Source of the DNA: Glaciibacter superstes DSM 21135
GTDB lineage: Bacteria; Actinomycetota; Actinomycetes; Actinomycetales; Microbacteriaceae
Length of the DNA stretch: 64,000 bases
Assembly: GCF_000421145.1 (NCBI RefSeq)
Contig: NZ_ATWH01000001.1
Coordinates: 310,001-374,000, forward strand
Reading direction: 5' to 3'
Shown here one piece after another: positions 37,751 through 45,745 of this stretch. A program made the position numbers and the translations under genes. The notes under the pieces were generated by a model. It did not search any database, was not told where the DNA came from, and worked only from the letters and a program-made list of their open reading frames with translations. Within the stretch, counting starts at the first letter, position 1. Each line of letters opens with the position of its first letter.

Positions 37751-38560
37751 ATGCCACACATCCCGCGCGGCCAGCCGGCCGCCGTCCTGCGACCGAAGGC
37801 AGCGAGTCAGGCCTTCGAAATCGAACGAATCGCGCCGCGCGAATCGCTAGCGGAGTTCGTCGACTACTACTGGCTGGTGCGTTGGAGCACACCGGAACCA
37901 TTCCGGCAGCAAGTGGTCCCTCAGCCGCGCATCCAGCTGGCCGCTGAGCACGGCCGACTTCTCGTGCACGGGGTCAGCCGTCAACCGTTCTTCCGCTCAC
38001 TGCACGGCGACGGACACGCGCTCGGAGCGGCCTTCCATGCCGCCGGCTTCCGTCCGTTTCTCCGATCCAGCGTCGGCAGCGTGAGCGGCCAGGTGGTGCC
38101 GGCGGGCGACCTGTTCGACATCGATGACGCCCCGGTCGCCGAAGCAATACTCGGGGATCGAGATGACAGCGGCAAGATCGTGGGCCTGCTCGAGAACTAC
38201 CTCGAGCTTCGTCGACCCCGGTCAGACCACACCGCGACTGACCTGACCGCTCTCGTCGCCTTCGCAGAGCACACGCCAGAGCTGACGCGCGCCGATGAAC
38301 TCGCTCATCATGCGGGTCTCGGCCTCCGCACCCTGCAGCGCCTGTTCACCGAATACGTGGGCATCGGGCCGAAGTGGGTGATCCAGCGTTTTCGTCTGCT
38401 CGACGCGGCACAGGCGGCTCACACCGGCACGGATGTCGACTGGGCGGGCCTTGCCGCCCATCTCGGCTTCAGCGACCAGGCCCACCTGACCCGCGTGTTC
38501 GCCCATGTTGTCGGCACGCCGCCGGCCGCCTACGCCCGCGAGGCACGCGCCGAGCCGTGA
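37751..38560 (+). CDS. AraC-family transcriptional regulator
   Basis: The 269-residue protein has an N-terminal sensing region with LAEFVDYYWLVRWSTPEPF, the DUF6597-like block found in many AraC regulators. The C-terminal double helix-turn-helix (about 165-265) has LGLRTLQRLFTEYVGIGPKW and LAAHLGFSDQAHLTRVFAHV. It is divergent from the DUF3224 gene, which it may control. The stop lies just before a family C palindrome. Confidence 0.9.
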   Translation: MPHIPRGQPAAVLRPKAASQAFEIERIAPRESLAEFVDYYWLVRWSTPEPFRQQVVPQPRIQLAAEHGRLLVHGVSRQPFFRSLHGDGHALGAAFHAAGFRPFLRSSVGSVSGQVVPAGDLFDIDDAPVAEAILGDRDDSGKIVGLLENYLELRRPRSDHTATDLTALVAFAEHTPELTRADELAHHAGLGLRTLQRLFTEYVGIGPKWVIQRFRLLDAAQAAHTGTDVDWAGLAAHLGFSDQAHLTRVFAHVVGTPPAAYAREARAEP

Positions 38561-38572
38561 AATAGGCACCGA

Positions 38573-38639
38573 GCCGTGAGCTGAGCACCTTCCCAGGCCC
38601 ACACCTTCCCAGGCCCTTGGAACGTGCTCAACTCACGGT
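38573..38639. repeat. Palindrome, family C copy 2
   Basis: GCCGTGAGCTGAGCAC (38573-38588) pairs with GTGCTCAACTCACGGT (38624-38639) at 14 of 16 positions. The loop holds a direct repeat CCTTCCCAGGCCC (twice within 38588-38617). A half-copy (GAGCCGTGAAATAGGCACC) overlaps the AraC stop codon just upstream. Confidence 0.7.
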
Positions 38640-38692
38640 TCGGTGGGGAGAGTTAACGCGGGTGAGGCCGGCTGTGCGAGCGCCGCCGGGGG

Positions 38693-39061
38693 TCAGGCCG
38701 GTGTCTGCTGGTGCAGCGCGACGCACCAGCCACCGTGCTCGAAGACGTAGGTCGTCGACATGTTCAGTTCGACAGTGTTCTCGCCACGACGCGCGATCGC
38801 CCGATACGCGACGATCCCGGCGCGCTCGCCGATACGGATGATGGCGGTGTCACGCAGCTCATAGCTGTCCCAGGGAGCGGCGGATGCGAACGAAGCCGCG
38901 ATCTGATCCCGGCCGATGACTGCTCCTTCGACGATCATCAAGGCATCCCTGGTCATGGCCCGCTGGTAGTGCTCACCTCCACGTCCGTCGAGAATCGCTT
39001 CCCAGCCGGCATGTTCTTCGTTCAGCAGGCGGGCGGGCAGATCGTCGGTGATCTCAGTCAT
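38693..39061 (-). CDS. NTF2-like / DUF4440 family protein
   Basis: The small 122-residue alpha+beta protein has the cone-shaped SnoaL/NTF2 pattern: LLNEEHAGWEAILDGRGGEHY, ALMIVEGAVIGRDQIAASF, RAIARRGENTVELNMSTTYV and a final GGWCVALHQQTP. Members bind or convert small hydrophobic molecules; no catalytic assignment is possible. It starts 29 bases after the LuxR-type gene on the same strand and is probably in its transcript. Confidence 0.8.
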   Translation of the reverse strand: MTEITDDLPARLLNEEHAGWEAILDGRGGEHYQRAMTRDALMIVEGAVIGRDQIAASFASAAPWDSYELRDTAIIRIGERAGIVAYRAIARRGENTVELNMSTTYVFEHGGWCVALHQQTPA

Positions 39062-39090
39062 GCCCCAACGCTAGCGCAGCAACCAGTGCC

Positions 39091-39897
39091 TCACGGCTCG
39101 ATAAGCCGTCGTTCACTCGCGGCGATGAGCGCATCCTGCCGGCAATCAACGCCGAGCTTGCGATAGAGGCTGCGCAATTGGGACTTCACGGTGTTGGTGG
39201 AGACATACAGCGCGGCCGCGATTGCGGCGACATTTCCCGTCGACACCAACTGGTGAAGAACCACGCCCTCACGTTTTGTAAGCCCGGGCGTCATCAGGGT
39301 GGCGGTGAAAACTGCGGGATCGTCTTTGCGCCCGGCCAGCACGTCATCGTCGAGCGTCAAGCTGCTGCCCTCTGGCGCAACCAGCACCGTCTCCGACAGG
39401 AGTCGGTCGTCTGATTCGAGAGGACCACGACTGCGGGTGACGACGATCAACCGCACCTGCGGACTGCTCCGCACGACGTCGACGAGGTCGTCGTGAATTC
39501 CGATTTCGGCGACCAGGTGAAAATCGTCGAGAACGATAGTCACGGCATCCGTCAACCGGGCAAAGCTCCGGCGCAGGTGACGCCGCAGTTCGCCGACGGA
39601 ACCCAGCGCGGCCATCGAGTGCGTCAGGATGCTGTCGTCCGGCAGTAGCCGCGCACGGGTGAGGAGGCCGATGACCGCGGGCCAGAAGGCGAAGCGGGTG
39701 GCTGAGCCGGCTTCGATGGTGTGCCAGGCGCCCTGTCGCGCTGCTCCGCCACCGTTCGTCACCCAATCCGCGACGGCGAATGTCTTGCCGGAGCCGGCAG
39801 CGCCCCGCACGACGACAAGTGCGACATCCGCGTCCAGTGCAGCGTGTAGGCGCTGTCTGGCGACGAACCCCCGCGGTACACGTGGTGTTCCGTACAT
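39091..39897 (-). CDS. Compact MalT/LAL-type LuxR regulator
   Basis: The 268-residue protein opens like a MalT-family regulator, with GTPRVPRGFVARQRL, Walker A VRGAAGSGKTFAVADW (about 31-46), Walker B TIVLDDFHLV (about 118-127) and LIVVTRSRGPL. It then passes almost directly into a LuxR helix-turn-helix (about 205-262; LTKREGVVLHQLVSTGNVAA, STNTVKSQLRSLYRKLGV). MalT-type proteins are usually about 900 residues, with long TPR repeats between these parts; here that region is absent. GGGGGA precedes ATG 39897. Confidence 0.8.
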   Translation of the reverse strand: MYGTPRVPRGFVARQRLHAALDADVALVVVRGAAGSGKTFAVADWVTNGGGAARQGAWHTIEAGSATRFAFWPAVIGLLTRARLLPDDSILTHSMAALGSVGELRRHLRRSFARLTDAVTIVLDDFHLVAEIGIHDDLVDVVRSSPQVRLIVVTRSRGPLESDDRLLSETVLVAPEGSSLTLDDDVLAGRKDDPAVFTATLMTPGLTKREGVVLHQLVSTGNVAAIAAALYVSTNTVKSQLRSLYRKLGVDCRQDALIAASERRLIEP

Positions 39898-40018
39898 TTT
39901 TCCCCCGCAGTCAGCATATCGTCCGTTGCGGGCGGGCTGCGAGGGGCAGGACTCCCCATGGCGTGTCTCCGAGCGCGCGGCGCACACGTCTCGAGACCCG
40001 CCGAATTGAGGAGTGCTG

Positions 40019-40675
40019 CTAGAGGGAGGAACCGCCCGGCCCGGTCGCTGCTCCGTCGTCAAGGAGCACCCCGCCAATCGCGATACCCGCCCAGTCCACT
40101 GTCGTCCATCCCCCGGACACGGAGCCCTCAACCACGATGACACCGGTGTTGTGAAGTTCGTGCTGCAGGGCGAAGTCCGGGCTCACGTTTGGCGTGCGGG
40201 CGGCCACCCAAGAACGGATGATCTGACCGTGCGCAACGCAGGCAACCGTGCCCTCCCCGAGGGCATCGACCTCGTTGATGACCGCGTCGAAACGGGCGAA
40301 GACTTCCTCACCTGACTCGGCCCCTGGCATCCGTCGCCCCAGGTCCCCCGACGACCAGCCGAACGACGTCTCGTGATACAGGTCAACTGATGCGCGGTCG
40401 CGGTTCATCTCCAGGTCGCCTGCAGCGATCTCGCGAAGGCCGTCCCGTATGGTGACGGCGAGACCCAGGGAATCGGCGAGTGGTGCGGCGGTGAGCTGGG
40501 CGCGCTGTTGAACGGATGCGTAGATCGCGCCGATATTCTCAGCCGCGAGCGCGGCGGGGATGGCTGCGGCCTGCTCGTGCCCGAGCGTCGTCAGGCCAGG
40601 TCCAGGAACGAGAGTGTCGAGTGCTCCAAGCACGTTCGACGGCGTCTGCCCGTGCCTGATCAACAACAGCCGCAT
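40019..40675 (-). CDS. Histidine phosphatase (phosphoglycerate-mutase-like)
   Basis: The 218-residue protein starts MRLLLIRHGQTPSNVLGALD, with the catalytic RHG motif at residues 7-9. It has LREIAAGDLEMNRDRAS and the second histidine in VACVAHGQIIRSWV. Members hydrolyse sugar phosphates, nucleotides or proteins; the substrate is unknown. ATG 40675 is preferred over 40681 because AGAGGGG then has an 8-base spacing. It is divergent from the ubiquitin-like protein gene. Confidence 0.9.
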   Translation of the reverse strand: MRLLLIRHGQTPSNVLGALDTLVPGPGLTTLGHEQAAAIPAALAAENIGAIYASVQQRAQLTAAPLADSLGLAVTIRDGLREIAAGDLEMNRDRASVDLYHETSFGWSSGDLGRRMPGAESGEEVFARFDAVINEVDALGEGTVACVAHGQIIRSWVAARTPNVSPDFALQHELHNTGVIVVEGSVSGGWTTVDWAGIAIGGVLLDDGAATGPGGSSL

Positions 40676-40772
40676 GCCCATTACCCCTCTTCGTCGCAAA
40701 CGGGCAGTTTACCCGGAGCGCCCGAGCGTCACCTCTGGCCGATGGAACGGACAACCGGTCCGGGCGCTCCGC

Positions 40773-40778
40773 TACAGT
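40773..40778 (+). promoter_or_regulatory. -10 box of the ubiquitin-like protein gene
   Basis: TACAGT ends 6 bases before the ATG at 40785 with no ribosome site between, so a leaderless transcript is likely. CGGACA about 19 bases upstream is a weak -35 candidate. Confidence 0.45.
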
Positions 40779-40784
40779 GATCGA

Positions 40785-41525
40785 ATGAGGAAGCTCTCCG
40801 CCGCTGTTATCGCGCTCGCCCTCGGCACTCTTCTTGCGCTGGGAAGCACGTCCGCCGCGTTCGCGATGGTCATGTACGTCGAGATCTCTGGGGCTGACAC
40901 CCTGACGTTGGATGTTCAGGGTTCCGACTCGGTTCAACAGGTCAAACACAAGATTTCTGAAGTGGCCGGATTTCCGGTGAGCGATCAGGTCTTGCTCTTC
41001 GAAAGCAAGGTACTCGAAGACGGCCGGACGCTCGCCGACTACAACGTGCAGGAGGGTTCGACGCTTGTGCTCCTGGTGACACCACAATGGATCGACGACG
41101 AATTGGGCACTCCCGTTCTCGACGAGGATTACGCCGATGCTGTCACGGCGAGCGGCGGCGGCGTGAGCTATGCGATCGCGGCGGGCAGCCTGCCAGTGGG
41201 CGTCGCTCTCGACGCCACGACCGGTGAGGTGAGTGGTGTGGCCACCGCGGCCGGCCCCTACGCCTTCGCGCTGACGGCGAGAAATCTCGCCGGAGCGATC
41301 GAACAAGACTTTTCGGGTGAAATTGCCGCGACCACGATTCCACCGGTACCGGATCCCGCGCCCGCGCCCGAGCCCGCGCCGAAGCAGGAAGACCACGGTG
41401 AGGAGTTGGCCGAGACCGGTTCGCCGTCGCCATTCCCTCTCGTGCTCGCAGCGGCAGTCGCGCTGCTGCTCGGCGTTGTCCTGCTGGCCTCCTCCCGTCG
41501 AGTGAGCCGGCTGGCCACGCATTAG
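40785..41525 (+). CDS. Secreted ubiquitin-like protein with Ig-like domain and LAETG wall-sorting signal
   Basis: This 246-residue protein has five parts. Residues 1-27 are a signal peptide (cleavage after AFA, leaving Met28 first). Residues 28-99 are a ubiquitin-like domain in which VKHKI, LLFESK and LEDGRTLADYN match ubiquitin closely. By hand alignment about 33 of 72 positions are identical, and the equivalents of K27, K29 and K48 are kept. Residues 100-180 are a putative Ig (He_PIG) domain with LPVGVALDATTGEVSG. Then come a Pro/Glu linker and LAETG at 208-212 with a membrane span and RR tail, a sortase signal. There is no terminal GlyGly, so it is not a conjugating ubiquitin as it stands. 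Function is unknown. Confidence 0.85.
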   Translation: MRKLSAAVIALALGTLLALGSTSAAFAMVMYVEISGADTLTLDVQGSDSVQQVKHKISEVAGFPVSDQVLLFESKVLEDGRTLADYNVQEGSTLVLLVTPQWIDDELGTPVLDEDYADAVTASGGGVSYAIAAGSLPVGVALDATTGEVSGVATAAGPYAFALTARNLAGAIEQDFSGEIAATTIPPVPDPAPAPEPAPKQEDHGEELAETGSPSPFPLVLAAAVALLLGVVLLASSRRVSRLATH

Positions 41526-41636
41526 CGCCGTGGCTCAATCTCGATCGGCGAGTACCACATCGAACCCCAGCCGGGGGATGGTGCCGGACGGACGGCATCC
41601 GTAGGCTGAATCCACCGACGCGCGGGCGGAGTAGCC

Positions 41637-42431
41637 ATGTTGAATTGGTTCTACGAGACAAGCCTGTGGATCACGCTGCCCCTGTTCGTGGGCGGGTTTG
41701 TACTCGTCTCGTGCCTGATCGTCGTCGCGCTCCGTCCGGCCGTGCGTCGGCTCGTCACCGACACAAATGAGTGGGACCGCGCGCTCGCCCATGTCATCGG
41801 CACGTTCGGCGTGTTCTTCGGCATTCTGCTGGCTCTCGTTGCGGTGTCGGTGTACGAGAATTTCTCCGACACACGCAATGTCACCATCGTGGAGGCGGGA
41901 CAGGTCGGTGCCCTCTACCGTGCCACCACCGCGCTGCCCAATGAGACGGGGGACCCGATGCGGGACCTACTCGACGCATACATGCATGCGGTGATCAACT
42001 CCGACTTTCCCCAACAGCAGTTGGGGATCCTGCCCGACGCCAGCGACACCGAGATAGACGAGATCGAGAAGCTTTTGCACACCGTCGATGTTGAACCTGG
42101 TGAAGAGCAGGCGGAGTAGCAACAGGTGCTCGCCGCATTCGATGCCGTCATCGAGGCGAGGCGAGCGCGCATCGATGCCACGGCACTCGCACTGCCCCCG
42201 CTCCTCTGGCTCATCATCTGGGTCGGCGCCGCGGTCAACGCGGTGTTGATCGCATTCATCGACGTGAAGAACATTCGCCTGCACTTGCTCATGGCAAGCC
42301 TGCTCGCGGTGTTCATCGGACTCGTCATCTTCGTCACTGCCGACATGGACCACCCTTATGCCGGGGCAGTCTCTGTCGATCCAGGCGCGTTCGAGCGAGT
42401 GCGCGAACAGATCATCGACGTGCGGGAATAG
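41637..42431 (+). pseudogene. DUF4239 membrane protein interrupted by an in-frame amber codon
   Basis: The first half (41637-42119, 160 codons) has two membrane spans and the DUF4239 pattern AHVIGTFGVFFGILLALVAV, then EAGQVGALYRATTALP. It stops at TAG (42117-42119). The same frame continues with QQVLAAFDAVIEARRARIDA and two more spans (LPPLLWLIIWVGAAVNAVLI, LLMASLLAVFIGLVIFVTAD), the expected second half. A CAG or GAG to TAG change would explain it. Alternatives are re-start at GTG 42126 or readthrough. GGAG precedes the ATG. Confidence 0.8.
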
Positions 42432-42476
42432 TGTGCGCGCCGTTGGTTCTGGTGTCATGCCGAGCACCTCACGGGC

Positions 42477-42962
42477 ATGGGCCGCCAGCAAGAGGACCGC
42501 CAGTTGCCAATAGGGAGAGGAGGATATTCTTCGCCTGCATCAAGGATGAATATTCGACTATTCGCCCCGCTGCATGACGCTGTGCCGATCCTGCACATCA
42601 ACGATGACCCGTCCCGTGTTGGATCGAAGCGGATCAGCGACGGCTTGTCACTGGCCATCGGTGGAGAGTTCAACCACCACTCGGTCACAACGCAGCACTT
42701 CATTGCCGAGGTGAAGTCATGGGGTGCGGTCAGCGAACGACGAGCACTCGCGGTTGTCGCAGAAACGCTCGAGGCGTTCGGGAACGCCCTCGACGCGACC
42801 CCTGAGATCGCCGGCGGTAGTCCCGGGCTGAAGAACCGTCTCGGTTACAACCTCGACAGACTCGCCGCCGGTAAACCGATCGGCAAACCGAAGATGCCGT
42901 TGAAGGACTGGAAACAGGATGTGCGCCCGGAGGGACTCGAACGCCAACCTTCTGATCCGTAG
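42477..42962 (+). pseudogene. 3' remnant of a HipA-family kinase toxin gene
   Basis: About 105 residues resemble the C-terminal end of HipA: IRLFAPLHDAVPILHI, then DGLSLAIGGEFNHHSV and AVVAETLEAFGNAL. The kinase core and any hipB partner are absent, so it cannot be active. The start is uncertain; the homology begins near 42540. The frame then runs on through a tRNA fragment, which supplies its last 14 residues (VRPEGLERQPSDP region), so this end is a junction product. Confidence 0.65.
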
Positions 42963-42963
42963 A
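42921..42963 (-). other. tRNA-Arg 3'-half fragment, probable distal attachment site
   Basis: 43 bases match the 3' half of the tRNA-Arg at 56114-56186, from the acceptor end to the anticodon loop, in the same orientation. The first 16 and last 17 bases are identical, with one base missing and two substitutions between. This is the expected far-end att copy of an element integrated at the 3' end of that tRNA. Confidence 0.75.
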
Positions 42964-43075
42964 TCGTGGTTTTCGGCTGAGCAGATGGCTGCCGATCTGC
43001 GCTCCGATGATCGACCCTGCATCAGCTGTTAGCCGGCCTCGGAGCCGAAGCCACGAGCATCATGGCTGGGTGCAG

Positions 43076-44290
43076 CTAAGACAGTGGCGGCGCGCTCCCC
43101 GCCCAACCCGGCGTCGCTTTCCCTGAGTCGACGAGGGAGCAGATCGCGGCGGCGGCGGCGCCTCGCGCCCAGTCCTCGAAGGTGTGGGGGCGGGTCACGA
43201 TGCGGCACTTCGCCGCCGCACCGAAGGCGTGAGCTTGGAACGCGTCGCGCAGGCTCTGCTCGAAGAGGTCAAAATTAGACACGGCCTCGCCGCCGATGAT
43301 GACAAGTTCCGGGCCCACCAGGTTCACAAGACTCGCAATCGCCGTGCCGATGAGCGTCGCGGCCTCTTGGAACGCCGCGGTCGCCGCCGGGTCACCTTCG
43401 TGCGCGAGCTGCACTGCCTCGTCAACGGTGACCGCCCGCCCGTGGGCTCGCGACACCGTCTCTTCAATGGCGGCCGTCGCCGCGACCGCCTCGACACAGC
43501 CCCGCCGACCACAAGAGCAGATCCGGTCGCGCGGGGCGAGTGGTAGATGGCCGATCTCGCCAGCGACCCCGTTCGCTCCCCCGACGACCTCACCGTTGAC
43601 GTACAGACCGCTGCCGATGCCACGTCCGATCGTGACAATCGCGAACGACCCCGTGCCCACACCGACGCCGAACCAGTGCTCCCCGATGGTGAGCGCACGC
43701 ACGTCGTTCTCGAGCGTCACCTGCCACGGCAAACGCGCACTCAGCTGCCTCCCGAACTCCTCGCCACTCCAACCCATCAGCGCGGCCTCGCGCACCACCC
43801 CTGCCACCGTGTCGACGTCGCCCGACACAGCGACGCCCACGCCGACGATCCTTCCAGCCATCTCGCCGATCCGGTCCTCCAACCGACGGCACAGCGCCTC
43901 GATCCCGTCGGCCACCGTCGCGGGGTCGTGGGCCTCTAACGGCATCCGGTCGCTCGCCAGCACCCTGGTGGTCAGGTCTGTCGCGACGCCAACGAGTTCG
44001 TCGATGGTGACCTTGACACCCAACATCGCCATCGCCTCTGGGATCACCGCAACGGGATGAGCTGGACGGCCGGGGCGGCCATCGGGGCTGAGGGAAAGCT
44101 TCGCATCGACGAGACCTACAGCCACGAGAGGCGAGACGGCTTTCGTAACTGCGGCCTGCGAAAGGCCCGTCTCCCGCGCAATGTCTATGCGGCTGATCGG
44201 GCTGCGCGTGAGGATCGTCGTAAACACGCGGGTCGCCGCATCCGACGACGATCGCAGGAGGGCGGCTCTCATCGCGGTTTCGTCGTTCAT
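43076..44290 (-). CDS. ROK-family transcriptional regulator
   Basis: The 404-residue repressor has an N-terminal winged helix (about 15-70; ISRIDIARETGLSQAAVTKA). Its ROK domain has VGVGVAVSGDVD, ENDVRALTIGEHWFG, GRGIGSGLYVNGE and the zinc-binding CSCGRRGCVEAV (near 265). It keeps the sugar-binding His and zinc motif but has no clear ATP loop, as in XylR/NagC-type regulators. GAAGAGGAA precedes ATG 44290. It sits at the end of the island's minus-strand operon and probably binds the paired palindromes at 51246-51271. Confidence 0.9.
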   Translation of the reverse strand: MNDETAMRAALLRSSSDAATRVFTTILTRSPISRIDIARETGLSQAAVTKAVSPLVAVGLVDAKLSLSPDGRPGRPAHPVAVIPEAMAMLGVKVTIDELVGVATDLTTRVLASDRMPLEAHDPATVADGIEALCRRLEDRIGEMAGRIVGVGVAVSGDVDTVAGVVREAALMGWSGEEFGRQLSARLPWQVTLENDVRALTIGEHWFGVGVGTGSFAIVTIGRGIGSGLYVNGEVVGGANGVAGEIGHLPLAPRDRICSCGRRGCVEAVAATAAIEETVSRAHGRAVTVDEAVQLAHEGDPAATAAFQEAATLIGTAIASLVNLVGPELVIIGGEAVSNFDLFEQSLRDAFQAHAFGAAAKCRIVTRPHTFEDWARGAAAAAICSLVDSGKATPGWAGSAPPLS

Positions 44291-44368
44291 ATTTCCTCTT
44301 CGTTGTTGCCTACCGTAGCGAACGGCGGGCTGGCCGGGGAATCCCCCCGACCCGCCCGCCGGTTGTCG

Positions 44369-45712
44369 TCACTCCACGAGAATTTCCTCCGTCTTCGCGG
44401 TCATGTCTGCGAAGACGTCGTCATCCCTCTCACCGGTGAAGTACGCCTCGAACATCGGCTGGATCGAATCCGTCAGCTCCTGGCCGTTCGTCGTCGGCGG
44501 CGCCGGGTAGAGCTGCCCATTCTCGAGAGCTTCAATGAACGTCGACATGTCGACTCCCTGCTCTGCCTGCGCGTCAACGGCTGCCTGGAGAGCACCGGCG
44601 ATGGACGGGAGGAATGTGCCGTCCTCGCCCGCAATGGTCTGGCACTCCTCTGTGCCCATGTATGTGACCCAACTCCACGTCTCGTCGATGTGCTTCGTGC
44701 CCGCGTAGATGTTGTTGGCGTTCGAGTTGCTGATCATCATTCGGCCCTCGGGACCCTCGACTGTCGGCGCGATACCTACCTTCGTGTCGCGGATCTTCGA
44801 AGCGGGTGTCGCATCCCACGTGCCGCCTTCGATCATGGCGACCGAGCCGGAGCCCAGCTGCTCGAGCCCGGAGACGCTGAACTCACCGAAACCAGGCATG
44901 AGGCCGCGTGCGGCGAGGTCGCGGAAGTAGTTCATCGACTTCACGAACTCGGGATCATCGAAGGGTAGGCTCGTCGGCCACTCCGCCTCGTCCCCACCAA
45001 GTCGCCACCCGAACGTCGAGACGAACGAGTTCCACGAAGTTTGCCCGTTGAAATCGGAGGAGGCGAGGGTGCCGATGCCGTACGTCTTAACGTTCTCCGG
45101 ATCGAAACCGGACTCGTCGCCGCGGATGCCGTTCTCATCGATCGTAAGGCGCGAGATGACGTCATCGAACGTGCCGCCGTCATCCGGGTTCCACGTCATC
45201 GTCTTGATGTCCTCAGCGGTGAGCCCCGCATCGGTGACAAGATCCTCGTTGAAATAGATGGCGGCGCCTGCCCAGTCGAGCGGGATGCCGTACTGCTTGC
45301 CGTCGGTGAACTTCCAGGAGTCGACGCCAATGTCGAAGATCGAGAGGTCGTAGTCGCTCTCCTCGATAAGTTCGTCGAGCGCCATGATCTGGCCCTGCCC
45401 CGCGTACTCGCCAAGGAGCGGGACGCTGTTCTGGAACGCGTCCGGCGCCGTTCCAGCTACAAAGCCGGCGGTGAGCTTGGTGAAGTAGTCGTCGACCGCG
45501 TACTGCGAGATCTCGACCTTGATGCCGGGGTTCGCCGCCTCGAACGCGGGGATGCATTTGCGGTAGGACGCGGCCTGCGTGTCACTCCATGTCCACCAGT
45601 TGACGGTGACGTCGCCCGCTTCGGCGCTGTCACCGCCGCTGGCACACGAAGTCAGTCCGGAGACCGCGATCGCGGCCACCGCCAGTACGGTAATGATTTT
45701 GCGTTGTTTCAT
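44369..45712 (-). CDS. ABC sugar transporter substrate-binding lipoprotein
   Basis: The 447-residue family 1 extracellular binding protein has the signal MKQRKIITVLAVAAIAVSG and lipobox LTSC, then SGGDSAEAGDVTVNWWTWSD. Typical interior blocks are ALDELIEESDYDLSIFD, GIPLDWAGAAIYFNEDLV and SVAMIEGGTWDATPASK. ATG 45712 has GAGGA before it; a GTG 12 bases upstream is also in frame. It is unusual in lying after the esterase and GH95 genes rather than beside its permeases. It likely binds an oligosaccharide made by the secreted GH27. Confidence 0.92.
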   Translation of the reverse strand: MKQRKIITVLAVAAIAVSGLTSCASGGDSAEAGDVTVNWWTWSDTQAASYRKCIPAFEAANPGIKVEISQYAVDDYFTKLTAGFVAGTAPDAFQNSVPLLGEYAGQGQIMALDELIEESDYDLSIFDIGVDSWKFTDGKQYGIPLDWAGAAIYFNEDLVTDAGLTAEDIKTMTWNPDDGGTFDDVISRLTIDENGIRGDESGFDPENVKTYGIGTLASSDFNGQTSWNSFVSTFGWRLGGDEAEWPTSLPFDDPEFVKSMNYFRDLAARGLMPGFGEFSVSGLEQLGSGSVAMIEGGTWDATPASKIRDTKVGIAPTVEGPEGRMMISNSNANNIYAGTKHIDETWSWVTYMGTEECQTIAGEDGTFLPSIAGALQAAVDAQAEQGVDMSTFIEALENGQLYPAPPTTNGQELTDSIQPMFEAYFTGERDDDVFADMTAKTEEILVE

Positions 45713-45745
45713 TTCGTTCCTCACTCTGTGGTGTTGGACGCGCCG

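Noticed and set aside
40785-41525. Eukaryotic contamination as the source of the ubiquitin-like sequence
   Set aside because: The frame has host-like GC and codons, a bacterial signal peptide, an Ig-like domain and a sortase signal, and is embedded in ordinary bacterial genes.
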